DNA of 52,343 nt from CAYSLA01 sp964431685 (GTDB lineage Bacteria > Armatimonadota > UBA5829), in the NCBI GenBank assembly GCA_964431685.1, contig CAYSLA010000004.1:1-52343 (forward strand), given 5' to 3'. The position numbers and the translations under genes are program-made. Under the pieces are notes generated by a model that made no database searches, had not been told where the DNA came from, and saw only the letters and a list, made by a program, of their open reading frames with translations. This document shows positions 1 through 9,640 of this stretch, one piece after another (the first letter of the stretch is position 1; each line of letters begins with the position of its first letter).

Positions 1-883
1 TCGTGACTCCGTAGTCAAGTTCAGGAAAGTAGCGCTTGAGATCGGGTATCCTGAATGGACTGTCGATCCGCATGGCGACCATTCCCAACCCGAACGGATC
101 CTGCGTCGCGCCTTTGAAGTTCGCGGAGAACGTCTGCAACTCTCTGACGCTCCCTACTTCTCGTTCCAGGAATCGTTTCATCCACCCCAGAACACGACGG
201 CCTTCCGGGCTGTTGAACGCCGCGGTCTTTCCATCCGGCTCCAACAATTCTCCCCCGGATTGCCAGAGATACAGGGCGAAGTTGTTTGGATTGTAGAGAA
301 AGTCGGCAAACCCTACTCTCGTGAGCCGGCCGTTTGAATCGCGCTTAGTGAGCTTCATAGCGGCTCTTTCGAGTTCCGCCCACGTTCGTGGAGGTTTCTC
401 GGGATTCAGTCCGGCCTCGCGGAACAGCTTCTTGTTGTAGAAAAGCGCGTTGGGGCTCATTATCCAGGGGATGCCGTAAAGCTTGCCTTCGTAGGAATTC
501 TGTACTATGCCGACCGGGTAGAAATCAGAAAGATCAAACCCGTCGCGCTTCACGAGGTCGTCAAGTGGTTCCAGCCCGCCTCGACTCATCAGCTCTCCGC
601 CAAGGTGAGCGTAGAACCGAACCACGTCCGGCGGCACTCCGCCTGCTACCGACAGAGTGAGCTTTCGCTCAATGTATCCCTGCGGCACCAGCATTGCGTT
701 GACTCGAATGTCAGGGTTTGCTTTCTCAAAGTCGCGTATCATCTGCTGGTATGCGGCTCTCTCATCTTGAGATGCTCCGTACCAAAACACGATTGTTTCG
801 CGGTCGCGTCCCGCCGACACCATCGATGTCCCAAGCGAGGCGAAGACGACCAATGTGCAGATTGCCGCAAGTAAGGTCTTCAT
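1..883 (-). CDS. Extracellular sugar-type ABC transporter substrate-binding protein (partial, C-terminus outside window)
   Basis: The reading frame runs from an ATG at 881-883 to the window edge without a stop, so the C-terminus is missing. It starts with a signal peptide (MKTLLAAICTLVVFASLG..SMVSAG), followed by ETIVFWYGASQDERAAYQQM and DFEKANPDIRV. These are typical of family 1 solute-binding proteins for sugars. Further on come PPDVVRFY, a GIPWIMSPNALFYNKKLFREAGL segment and a TWAELERAA segment, in the usual order for this family. The role would be to capture a carbohydrate outside the membrane and deliver it to an ABC permease. No permease genes lie in the window; they may lie to the left. 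No clear Shine-Dalgarno sequence precedes the ATG. The substrate cannot be told from the sequence. Confidence 0.9.
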   Translation of the reverse strand, partial: MKTLLAAICTLVVFASLGTSMVSAGRDRETIVFWYGASQDERAAYQQMIRDFEKANPDIRVNAMLVPQGYIERKLTLSVAGGVPPDVVRFYAHLGGELMSRGGLEPLDDLVKRDGFDLSDFYPVGIVQNSYEGKLYGIPWIMSPNALFYNKKLFREAGLNPEKPPRTWAELERAAMKLTKRDSNGRLTRVGFADFLYNPNNFALYLWQSGGELLEPDGKTAAFNSPEGRRVLGWMKRFLEREVGSVRELQTFSANFKGATQDPFGLGMVAMRIDSPFRIPDLKRYFPELDYGVT

Positions 884-980
884 AACGTGATACTTAGACA
901 TCCGTGTGCGGATATCCTAGGAGATTTGTTGCGGAATTTCTGCTTTGTGGAGACACGGGAATTGAAGTGCAAAAAGAAGT

Positions 981-1012
981 AAGCCCCTGTCTGCAGGGAC
1001 AGACAAGGGCTT
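981..1012 (-). terminator. Rho-independent terminator of the large peptidase gene
   Basis: AAGCCC-C-TGTCTG pairs with CAGACA-A-GGGCTT, a 12-bp stem with one mismatch and a 6-nt loop. On the minus strand it is followed by a T-rich tract (TTCTTTTTG). It lies 20 bases past the stop of the peptidase C-terminal segment at 1033. Confidence 0.8.
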
Positions 1013-1032
1013 CGCATGGAGTATCGTGGACG

Positions 1033-2357
1033 TCAGAAGGCAGCAATGCCATCGCCGCCGCGCACGCGGATCAGTCTGTTGGTGGTTCCGCCGATCAGCT
1101 CACACGAAGATATACCAACGACTGTCGCGTACTGCCAGCCTGCATTGAGCGTCACGTCATCCGGGGCGATGCATTTGACCACGGCTCCGCTACCGTCATT
1201 GATGGTGAATGTGTGCTCGCCGGTCTTGGTGAACCTGCCGGACACGCGTAAAAGCAGGCCGATGTTGTTGAGTCCCAAGCCACCGGTTACTCCTATCTGA
1301 CCTGCCCCCGTAACGGAGTTGAACTCCCAGTCGCTGCCGCCAAGTGCACGAACAGGCATGGCCACCGGAAGGAGATTTGATGTTCCGTAAACCTCAATGT
1401 CATCGGCGTCTATATACCTTTCGCCGTGGTCATCCGTGAGGACTACCCCGTATATGTCTACTCTGTTACCCGGAACTGCCCAGTGGGATTCATTGAAGAC
1501 CTTGATGCCCGCACTTCGGTCATCGGTCTCGATATAGAACACGTCAGGGAATGCCGCCGTGACGGCCGCACCGCGTATCTGCACCTTGTCTGCATCCGCA
1601 CCGAGCTTCGCCTCAGGTATCGTGTCCGCGACGTACGCGTAGACATCTACACTGCTTGAGACGCCATAGATCGGCACAGCTCCAAACGCCATGGTGTTGA
1701 GGGCGCCAGCAGAGTTGGTCGTATCATCCCAGAGGAAAACTGCTGTGGATCCTCCGGCGTCCATCCTGTGACGCAGTGTCAGTTTGGCGACGTGAAGCCG
1801 GTTAAGTGCGGGAACCTTGCCCGGTATCATCGCACAAGCGAAGTTGGCCCCGTAGCCGCGCGTTCCGCCACTGCGTTTGTAGAACCCGGCGAGTTCCTTC
1901 TGCAAAGGAACTGCGAATGAAGAAAGAGCGTCTCCCCACACCATGTCGGTTTCGGGATCACCGCTTGCCAACTCTACGTGATGGAGAAGAGGATAGGCGG
2001 TCAGACCCTCTCTATTTGCGGCATCAAACGCAACCGATGCATCTATGAACCAAGTGTCCCCACTTGTTGTTGCCCACACGTGGATGTCGAACGGTTCACC
2101 AGCGATCGTTTCTATTCTCTGGATAGGGTTGCCACTCTCATCCCCGAGCCACATTTCAAGTCCATTCGAGGCACCGCCACCGCCGGGGGCTCCCGACCAG
2201 TTGCGCCTTACGATATCCAGGTCGAAGGCATCGCACCGGCCGTCACCGTTGAGGTCAGCGGTCGGAGTCGTGAAGGACGTCCGCGACCATTCCTTTGTCA
2301 CTGTTTCGAGGTCCAACGCGTCGACATTGTTGTCCCCGTTGCAGTCGCCGTTCGAGA
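1033..2357 (-). CDS. C-terminal part of the secreted papain-family peptidase: dockerin second half, beta-rich domain, OB-fold-like domain
   Basis: This segment continues the peptidase gene of 2458-7739 across the N gap. Right after the gap the frame reads VDALDLETVTKEW, then ADLNGDGRCDAFDLDIVRRNW. These are the two calcium-loop repeats of a type I dockerin, and the first repeat is also present on the other side of the gap. After a Gly-rich linker (APGGGG) comes a domain of about 190 residues, which I suspect is a beta-sandwich of cohesin-like type but cannot assign. The last roughly 170 residues (from about AKLGADADKVQIRGAAV through FYIETDDRSAGIKV and RVSGRFTKTGEHTFTINDGSG) resemble OB-fold domains found on secreted proteins. 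An apparent start at 2316 is only a TTG inside the dockerin. The stop is followed by a good terminator. Confidence 0.75.
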
Positions 2358-2512
2358 NNNNNNNNNNNNNNNNNNNNNNNNNNNNNNNNNNNNNNNNNNN
2401 NNNNNNNNNNNNNNNNNNNNNNNNNNNNNNNNNNNNNNNNNNNNNNNNNNNNNNNNNGTTTCGAGGTCCAACGCGTCGACATTGTTGTCCCCGTTGCAGT
2501 CGCCGTTCGAGA
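2303..2512. repeat. 55-bp exact direct repeat flanking the assembly gap
   Basis: Bases 2303-2357 and 2458-2512 are identical over 55 bp. Each copy runs exactly to the Ns or is bounded by them, so this looks like an unmerged contig-end overlap and not a biological repeat. Confidence 0.9.
2358..2457. other. Assembly gap of exactly 100 N, probably artefactual
   Basis: A run of 100 N, the conventional size for a scaffold join of unknown length. The flanking sequences overlap by 55 bp, and removing the Ns plus one copy (155 bases) restores a continuous dockerin reading frame. Confidence 0.95.
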
Positions 2513-4499
2513 GTCTTACTTGAACAGGCGGCATGTCAACCGCAATGTCCACATTGGAGGCTGTGGTCTGGAGCCAGTGACTCGCCTTGAAAGTCATATC
2601 ACAAAGCATCTTCAGCGTCGTCGTGAACTGGGCGGCTCCGTTCTGATCCAGGAGGATCGTATGAGTTTCCAGTGGCGTAGAGCCGCCAGGGTTGCGGATC
2701 TCAACTTGGACCTCCGTACCCGCAGGCGAGGGAATCCAATCATCCAGGGTCACCACGCACGGAATAGTCATCACATCCGCAATGGTAAACGCGGTATTGC
2801 TGGTGTCCGAAACCGATGTGAACTCCTGGGAAAAGACGCGCACCAGGCAGTTGTTTGAGTCAGGAGCGGCTACGACCCAAGGGAATGTCCCGGAATTCAG
2901 TATGTTGGTCGCAAGGGTCGTGTAAGTCGAGCCGCCATTCCTGCTCAATTGAATGGTCAACTTCTCGTCGGCTGCCAGGTTAGAGGAGGTCCAGATGATG
3001 CTCTTCTGTTGACCTATGCCCCAGGACTCTCCGCCATTGGGTGCGGATACAGTGAGTCTTCGGGTAACTACGGAGAAATCGCTGTCGCTGATGTCCGTTA
3101 TCGCAGCGTCAGCATTTGAAGTAACCCTTATACGGCATCGCGTCGATGGGCTGATTGATGGCGTCCATGGCTGGCTTCCGGTGTTTGGAACGCTGGAGAA
3201 TAGACGAGACCACGAGCCTCCTCCGTCGCGAGAAAGGTCGATCTTGCAGTCGCCCGTCGGCATATTGTTCCGATTCCAGGTGATATTGTATGTCTCACCG
3301 TTAGTCAGTGTCTCTCCGCCGTTCGGATACGTAACGTCAAGGTAAGTGTTGGTAATCACGAAATCGGCGTTGCTCCGGTCGTTCACCGTCGGGTAGTCCA
3401 GTGATGTCACCCTAATGCGGCACTCCGTACCCAGTGGCGATGTGACGGTCCAGGGAAACTCGCCGGGAGTACTCCAACTGCTGGAAAGGGTAGTCCAGAG
3501 CCCTAACCTGATTCTGAGGATTTCTATCTTGACCGGACCGGACATATTGGTCGAGTCCCATGTTATGTTGACGGGCCTGCCGACCACCCACCGCTCTCCG
3601 CCGTTCGGGTAAGTGACGGTAATGGTCCGCGTGATGATTTGGAAGTCCTCGTCGCTGACATCGGCGACTGAGGGATCGCCGAGCGGTGTCACCCGGATCC
3701 GGCAGTTAGACGAGTCGGGAGACGTGAATGTGTAGGGTTCCGTGCCATCGTTGGGCGTATCCGCGATGATGGTCGTCCATGTCGTTCCTCCATCGCGACT
3801 TAGCTCAATATCCACGTTGGAGGCAATGCCACAGGAGTTCCAGGTGATGTTGGCCGCTACTCCCGCCGTCAGCACCTCTCCGCCATTCGGGTAGGTGACG
3901 TCGAGAGCGGACTGGCCTATCTCGAACACGCCGTCACTGGTATCGCTGGCCGGGTATGTCAACGAATAGACTTTGATCAGGCAGTCCGCTGAAGCCGGTG
4001 AGTCAACGGTCCAGGTGTACTTGCCGTAATTGATGTTGGAGGAGTGAATGATACTCCAGGTCTGCCCGCCGTCCCTGCTAAGCGAAATGATGATCTTGCC
4101 TGGAACGTTGAGCGAACTCCACCTTATTTCCTTTGTTGCTCCGATGCACAGCCTCTCCCCGCCGTTCGGAGTAGTGACGGTGATCTGTCTCTTCGCTATG
4201 GTGAAGTCGGCGTTGCTCGTATCCTTGATATGCGGGAAATCGAGCGAAGTCACCCTGACACGGCACTGGTTCGAGATTGGTTCTTCGGGAGTCCAGGTGC
4301 AGCTCCCCGAGTTCGGCAGAAGACTTCTGATGAGTGTCCACGTCGCTCCACTGTCGCGGCTGAGTTCGGCCTGCATAAATCCATCAAGCATCTCGGATGT
4401 CCACGAAATGGTGTACGATTGGCCCGCATATAGGGTCTCGCCGCCGTCAGGCGCGGTGACGACCAGGTATTTACCGGTGATCTTGAACGTTCCGTCCAT
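2458..4499 (-). CDS. Middle part of the secreted peptidase: PF10342-like repeats 5-10 and first half of a dockerin
   Basis: The first in-frame ATG after the internal stop is at 4499, but the same frame is open upstream to the amber codon at 4623-4625. This is therefore the downstream part of one long gene and not an independent one. It holds repeats 5 to 10 of a unit of about 93 residues: V-T-x-PNGGE, an I-x-W-x-S block, an ELSRDGG-x-TW block, NDG-x-x-W, C-R-I-R-V-TS and D-x-S-x-x-F-x-I. This is the pattern of the Kre9/KNH-like, Ser-Thr-rich surface domain (Pfam PF10342 as I recall it). After repeat 10 follow a 70-residue beta-rich linker and SNGDCNGDNNVDALDLE, the first dockerin repeat, which runs into the gap. 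Translation could restart at 4499 only without a signal peptide, so a separate functional product is unlikely. Confidence 0.75.
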
Positions 4500-4622
4500 T
4501 ACATCGAAGATGGCCGGATTGTCAGCGTTGCTGACCTTGATCAGGCACTGGGTGGAGTTGGGGCCGGTAGACGGGCTCCACAGATACTCTCCATCGTTTG
4601 AAGTTCTGTCTGCAATGAGTTC

Positions 4623-7600
4623 CTACGAAGTCCCGTTGTCTCGGGAAAGCTCTATCTTCACAGAACCGTTCATGGGAGTCGCGTTCCACTTGACGTAAAT
4701 GCCGTTAGGAATGTAATAGCCGACTCCGGGGCCGGGAGAGGTAACCGTAATAGTGGGGCTAACGATATCGAACAGACCAGCGCTCGTGCCGAATACGTAA
4801 GAGGCGCCCACCGATCTGACCCTTATCTTGCAGTTCTGGGAATCCGGTCCCGTGACGGCCCACGAATGCGATCCGTCGTTTGGCGTATCAGCGACAAGCG
4901 TCGACCAGGTGGCCCCGGCGTCGCGGCTGATCTCGATCTTCACGTTGCCGCTCAGATACAACGAGTTCCACGTGATTGTCTGGGTCTCGCCGACCATCCA
5001 CACATCTTCGCTCGTCGGACCGGTGACGTTGATGGCAGGGCCGGAGATGGTGAAGTCGCCCGAACTCTCATCGTAGCAGGCAGGCGCGTTCACTGAGGAG
5101 ATTCTCATCCGACAATTGGGAGAGGCGGGACCGGTGACATACCAGAACATCATTCCGGTATTCGCCCAGTTGTCGGCGATGGTGTCCCACGTGGCGCCGC
5201 TATCCGTGCTCAGTTCGATCTTCACATCGCCGACTACGTTCTGCGAATTCCAGGCGAGAGGGTACGGATAGTTCAATTGCAGAGTTTCTCCGGGAAGTGG
5301 CCCGATGATCGATATCCACCGTGAGACGATAGAGAACTGGCCATTGCTGGTATCCGTGAATGACGAATCGGATGTGGAAGTGACCTTGACCTTGCAGTGG
5401 TTGGACGTTGCGCCGCTTACGGTCCAGTCGTAGTCGCCGTCATTCGCGGTGGAGGCTACCAGGGTCGACCAGGTTTTTCCTCCGGTGCGGCTGAGTTCGA
5501 TCTTTACACTGGTGCCGGGGGCGCCAAACGATTGCCATCTTATCTTGTGCGATTCGCTCAGCCCAAGGCTTTCGCCGCCATTTGGAGATACCACGTACAT
5601 GCCAACGGGCGAAACGGCGAGTTTATACGTAGCCGACTTGGTTAGACTGCTCGCCTGGCACTTGTAGACGGCCAGCGCGTAGTAGCCAGCGGTGTTGATT
5701 GTATGCGTGAACGACCTGCTGGCCGCCGTGGTTCCCTGGACGCTGTTCATCGCGTTTCCTCGAGCACCGGCGGGAAGATTGCAGTGGTACAGGGCCATCC
5801 CCAGAACCGCGTCTCCACTGACGCGACCAAGGTTGAAGCCGTACGTGCCTGGCGTGAGGTAGACCTCATAAAGGTCCATAACGGCAACAGACGAGAGACC
5901 ATACTCCTCATCCCATTGGGCGCTCGGTCCCGCTTGTATCGGAACACTCGTTGGATGAGCAATGTGGTAGTTTGAACTCGAACCACTTACGTTGACAACC
6001 CCCGCATAATAGGTGCCAGCGGCCTTCTGTCTGGTGTTCACCAGTACGTAGTGGCACGCCTCCGCGGACTCCTGGGAACTGGCGAGGAAGTTGTGGTCGA
6101 ATCCGTTCGACACTCCGCTGTAGGTGCCCCGGTCGTAAAGCTGCACACCGTAGTTTGCGCTGCTTGAAGACGGCAGAACAGCTACGGCGGACCAGTACCC
6201 ATATACGCCTGAGTTACCCGCGGCGAACTGGAAGCCGTCGGAGTTGTAGTAACCAGAGGAGCCTTGACACCACTCCTTCTGAGGAGGCGCGTTCCATACG
6301 AGGATTGTCTCCTTTCCAATCTGAGTCGGACTCCAGACGAACTGCTGGCAGATGACGTTGTCATACGGATATTCCGTGATTGTCTCGTCGGTTTCGAATA
6401 CCTGGTCGTCGGCGTCCAGTATGACCTTGATGGTATGCCTGCCGCCATTCACAGATATTGGGCCGGCATTGAGCGCGTGAAACGTCTGGCCCACGGATAG
6501 CCCTGTGAAACTGGTGGTTAGCTTCTCCTCGCCGTCGACATAGGTCTTGCAGACGAAGGATTCTGAGTTTCGATCTCCGTTGTTTATGCCGGAGAAGTTG
6601 ACATAGGTGTTAGCCGTCAGACCGTTGAGCGTCGAAGTATAGGTGCAATTGGATGAGGTCGCACCGCCGGTGTTTCTGGCAACTAAGGGACTCGACCAAC
6701 CGCTAAGTTGGGTTTTGGTGAGGTTTGCCTTGGGGGAGTTCGGAAGAGTGCCGACGGCATAGCAGGCGCCGTCACCTATCCAGCACTGCTCCCACTTTAT
6801 GCGGAAGTAACCACCGTTGCCCGCACCCCAGGTGAATGGTACAAAATCCCTGGTCTCTCCCCAGTTTGTACCCCAACTGTTCTTGCATATCCAGCATTCC
6901 AGAGAGTCGTCCCAGCCGATGATGGTGACTCCATGTCCACCTTCCTCAACACCCCAAACATATTCGTATACTCCGCTGGTGTAGTTTTCGAAGTCAGTCA
7001 TTACGGCGAAGCCCGCGGCCACCGAGCCGTATTCCATGACAGCCTGCTTGATCTGATCCACGGAAGCCCTGCCGGCCGGTTCGGGGTCACCCCAGTTGTG
7101 AAGCTTGATCATCCGGCTTTCCCAGTTCGAGCAGCGGTTTTCACACGGGGTGGCGTCGCTTCCGGTATAGGGGAAACAGGCGTCGTCAGTGGTGCCCGTG
7201 CTCGCCAGATAACTTAGCACATGCATCATGGCCCCGCCGTCGCACGTCCAGCCGGCACACGAAAGGATGTGCTGCTCCGACAGGTTCGGGTTTGCGTCCC
7301 ATCCGTTTGGACCGGACTGGACTTTCATACAGTGTTCTGCGGTGGCGCAGGCTGCGAAGATGTAGCAGCTTCCGCAGCCGCCCTGGTTCTTGACGGGGGT
7401 CGTCCAGTCGCGGCCGTCTTTGTCACGCCAGTCCCAATAGGCGGGCAGAGAACCGGCGGACGCGCCCGAGACAGTCGACTGCATCGAGGATACCTGTTTC
7501 TTTGTCTTGTCAATGCCTATGTATCCGCACAACTCGCGAATGGGCCTGCCGGATACCGAGGTCTCCCCGGCGGTCCAGTTAGCGCCTTTGGCCTTGATTG

Positions 7601-7739
7601 CCGCGTTGATCTGGTCGACCCTCGCCTGCTGTTCCTCAGACGACTGGGCCAAGCATGGGACGCACCCCAGGATCATTGTTATGGCTAGACAAAGGGCCAA
7701 GCCAATCTGTCTGTGATTCGAAGAAGAAGATACTACCAC
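4623..7739 (-). CDS. Secreted papain-family (C1A) cysteine peptidase with CARDB-like and PF10342-like repeats, N-terminal part
   Basis: Encoded from a GTG at 7737-7739 preceded by GAGAGG. A signal peptide (residues 1-31, core LALCLAITMILGCVPCLA) is followed by a short propeptide. The peptidase domain spans about residues 97-330. QGGCGSCY holds the oxyanion Gln and catalytic Cys, GGHGVTIIGWDD the catalytic His, and KNSWGTNWGE the catalytic Asn. Next come a CARDB-like domain (about 335-465), a region resembling bacterial pre-peptidase C-terminal domains, and then repeats 1-4 of about 93 residues each. The protein is predicted to be exported and to cleave proteins outside the cell, with the repeats as a spacer or binding stalk. 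The frame ends at TAG 4623-4625, where the repeat pattern expects Trp (GTS-stop-ELI against GATWSTLV). With the stop read through and the gap closed, the protein would be 2183 residues. Confidence 0.88.
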   Translation of the reverse strand: MVVSSSSNHRQIGLALCLAITMILGCVPCLAQSSEEQQARVDQINAAIKAKGANWTAGETSVSGRPIRELCGYIGIDKTKKQVSSMQSTVSGASAGSLPAYWDWRDKDGRDWTTPVKNQGGCGSCYIFAACATAEHCMKVQSGPNGWDANPNLSEQHILSCAGWTCDGGAMMHVLSYLASTGTTDDACFPYTGSDATPCENRCSNWESRMIKLHNWGDPEPAGRASVDQIKQAVMEYGSVAAGFAVMTDFENYTSGVYEYVWGVEEGGHGVTIIGWDDSLECWICKNSWGTNWGETRDFVPFTWGAGNGGYFRIKWEQCWIGDGACYAVGTLPNSPKANLTKTQLSGWSSPLVARNTGGATSSNCTYTSTLNGLTANTYVNFSGINNGDRNSESFVCKTYVDGEEKLTTSFTGLSVGQTFHALNAGPISVNGGRHTIKVILDADDQVFETDETITEYPYDNVICQQFVWSPTQIGKETILVWNAPPQKEWCQGSSGYYNSDGFQFAAGNSGVYGYWSAVAVLPSSSSANYGVQLYDRGTYSGVSNGFDHNFLASSQESAEACHYVLVNTRQKAAGTYYAGVVNVSGSSSNYHIAHPTSVPIQAGPSAQWDEEYGLSSVAVMDLYEVYLTPGTYGFNLGRVSGDAVLGMALYHCNLPAGARGNAMNSVQGTTAASRSFTHTINTAGYYALAVYKCQASSLTKSATYKLAVSPVGMYVVSPNGGESLGLSESHKIRWQSFGAPGTSVKIELSRTGGKTWSTLVASTANDGDYDWTVSGATSNHCKVKVTSTSDSSFTDTSNGQFSIVSRWISIIGPLPGETLQLNYPYPLAWNSQNVVGDVKIELSTDSGATWDTIADNWANTGMMFWYVTGPASPNCRMRISSVNAPACYDESSGDFTISGPAINVTGPTSEDVWMVGETQTITWNSLYLSGNVKIEISRDAGATWSTLVADTPNDGSHSWAVTGPDSQNCKIRVRSVGASYVFGTSAGLFDIVSPTITVTSPGPGVGYYIPNGIYVKWNATPMNGSVKIELSRDNGTS

Positions 7740-8008
7740 TGTCTTTCAACCTCTCACTTCTGCTGCAACGCTCTATCACGGCAGCGTCAAACGGAATCTC
7801 TGTCCCGCCGAGAAAACAAGCAGACATATTCCACTTTACCCCAGAACACGCCCGCATAATCCATGTCCTGCAATAGTTTGCTGGCTTGCTTTATTTATTC
7901 TTCCACATTGCATGCCAGAGAACCTTCTTTGCAGGCAAAAAAACTGGTATTCCTGGGTTCTATATGGCTGATGGTCGTGAGGCAAACGGCGTGGGACCTG
8001 GGGGTCTC

Positions 8009-9298
8009 CTATTTCGCTGAAGCTGATCGTGGGTTGATGGAGAAGTGTGTGACCAAAGCTGCAACGAGTCCTGTGGCGGAAACAATACCGGCTATGATGA
8101 ATGCGTTGTCGTAGCTGCCGGTCATCGCCTTGATCTTTGCGCCGACCTGCGGGCCTGCTATAGCGGCTACGCTGAAAGCCGAAAACAGGATGGCATAGTT
8201 GACCGCAAGATGCCTTGGGCCGAAACTGTCGGCGCACAGTGATGGGAATATGCCCAGATAACCACCGTAGCACAGGCCGATGAACACTGAAGCCACTAGA
8301 AGCGTGGTTCTCTCTCCGACTGTCTGCGGGAGAGTGAACATCGCGACGGCGGTGATGACAAACATCAGCATGATAGCCTGAAGACGCCCGACCCAGTCGG
8401 ACACCAAACCCCACAGCATTCTGCCAAAAGCGTTGGCAAGCCCTATGGCCGCTGGAATTGTGGCGGCCAACTCTTTGCTGAGCTTTGTCATATCCTGTGC
8501 AATGGGCGAGGCCTGGCTTATGATCATAAGACCTGAGAATGTTCCGCACGTGTAGGTCACATAGAGCAGCCAGAACTTCCATCTGGCAACCATTTCGGTC
8601 CAGCGAAAGTCGATTGCCGATACTGAAGCATCGGGCCTGGCCGTAAAGCCGGATGGCGCATATCCGTGCGGAGGGTCTGTGATTACCATTGAAGCAACCG
8701 ATATGACCGCCAGGAACGCCACTCCCAACACTCTGAAGGCGAACAACACTGGAATCCCGCTCGCCACATCAGGGCTCATCAGCCACACAGCCGCCGGCGC
8801 AATGATTGCTGTTCCGAAACCAAGAGCCCCGACCGACATTCCAGATGCCAGTCCCCTCGAGTCCGGAAACCATTTCACGGAAGTGGACACAATCGCTCCG
8901 TAGGCCCCCCCACTGCCGAGGCCCATCAGCACCCCAAACGTAAGTACAAACATCAGAAATGACGTCGAGAAGCCCGCAAGGAACATACCGAGCCCGAAAA
9001 GAACGCCGCCGACCGCGACCATCATTCTGGGGCCGCGTCGGTGCGACAGTTTACCCGAGATCAACATCCCGACGGGCAGGCACGTCAGATTGATGGAAAA
9101 CGCTATCGCCCACTTAGTCATATCCGGCGCCATCATGCCGTCCGTCCCAGTTTTCACACAACCCAGATGCGTCATCATAGGCTTCGCAAATACACTGGAG
9201 GCGTAGGCGGCTCCCTGACAGAGATTTGCGAGTATTCCTGCCAGCAGAACTTTCCAACGTTTGAGAGAAGGGATCGGGTGCGGATTCTGATCGAACAT
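8009..9298 (-). CDS. MFS transporter, oxalate/formate-antiporter-like family
   Basis: About 429 residues with twelve predicted membrane segments. The start is the ATG at 9296-9298, because GGAGAA lies five bases upstream and the protein then begins MFDQNPHPIPSLKRWKV; a longer frame to 9406 adds only non-hydrophobic sequence. SGKLSHRRGPR after the second helix is the cytoplasmic loop 2-3 motif of the major facilitator superfamily. GFSTSFLMFVLTFGVLMGLG, GAYGAIVSTSVKWFPDSRGL and GLVSDWVGR match the monocarboxylate/OFA branch. It should move an organic anion across the inner membrane; the substrate is not visible. It stands alone, divergent from the next gene. Confidence 0.85.
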   Translation of the reverse strand: MFDQNPHPIPSLKRWKVLLAGILANLCQGAAYASSVFAKPMMTHLGCVKTGTDGMMAPDMTKWAIAFSINLTCLPVGMLISGKLSHRRGPRMMVAVGGVLFGLGMFLAGFSTSFLMFVLTFGVLMGLGSGGAYGAIVSTSVKWFPDSRGLASGMSVGALGFGTAIIAPAAVWLMSPDVASGIPVLFAFRVLGVAFLAVISVASMVITDPPHGYAPSGFTARPDASVSAIDFRWTEMVARWKFWLLYVTYTCGTFSGLMIISQASPIAQDMTKLSKELAATIPAAIGLANAFGRMLWGLVSDWVGRLQAIMLMFVITAVAMFTLPQTVGERTTLLVASVFIGLCYGGYLGIFPSLCADSFGPRHLAVNYAILFSAFSVAAIAGPQVGAKIKAMTGSYDNAFIIAGIVSATGLVAALVTHFSINPRSASAK

Positions 9299-9640
9299 AG
9301 AGTTCTCCGGTGGCCCATCGCAAGAGTTGTGCAGATGCCCCAGGACACCTGTTCTCTGCGGACTCGGGCGGCACGAGATGAGATATATCTTACGGCAGAA
9401 GCCCATTCCAGAGCAAGCTGCGCAGTGGCCTGGCGCGAATAATTCGTGTCATTTCAACCGCAGGGAGAAATCTCCGTTGCGATGGTGAGCCCTGAATCGG
9501 GTTCAGGGGACAGTGTGCGGGACAATCGTGCTTCTCGTGAATTATCCGAGCCAGACAGTAATGTGCACGCGTAAGAAGGTAATGGGAACCCGCCTGTGTA
9601 AGTATTACTGACAAGAATACTCGCTTGCCAGAGGTGGCCA
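9299..9640. other. Intergenic region between divergent genes carrying a palindromic repeat
   Basis: This 342-base stretch holds the divergent promoters of the MFS transporter and the acetyltransferase. It also holds a copy of repeat family A (9447-9472) and a perfect short inverted repeat, CCCTGAA-TCGGG-TTCAGGG at 9490-9508. No further gene is visible. Confidence 0.6.
9447..9508 (+). repeat. Dispersed intergenic repeat family A, copy 1
   Basis: The 26-bp core at 9447-9472 differs by one base from the cores at 51615-51640 (same strand) and 30466-30491 (opposite strand). Its right part diverges and ends in the inverted repeat CCCTGAA/TTCAGGG, which resembles the arms of family B. Confidence 0.8.

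Noticed and set aside
2298..2316. A separate small gene starting at the TTG at 2316 or a stop at 2298 after the gap
   Set aside because: Both are products of the duplicated 55-bp end and the 100-N run. Joined sequence gives a continuous dockerin.
1978..2858. Plus-strand open frames across the N gap
   Set aside because: They translate Ns and the antisense of the dockerin; no recognisable product.
7836..8582. 248-residue frame opposite the MFS gene
   Set aside because: It lies within the transporter in a shifted frame, with a composition rich in Arg/His and Cys and no family motifs.
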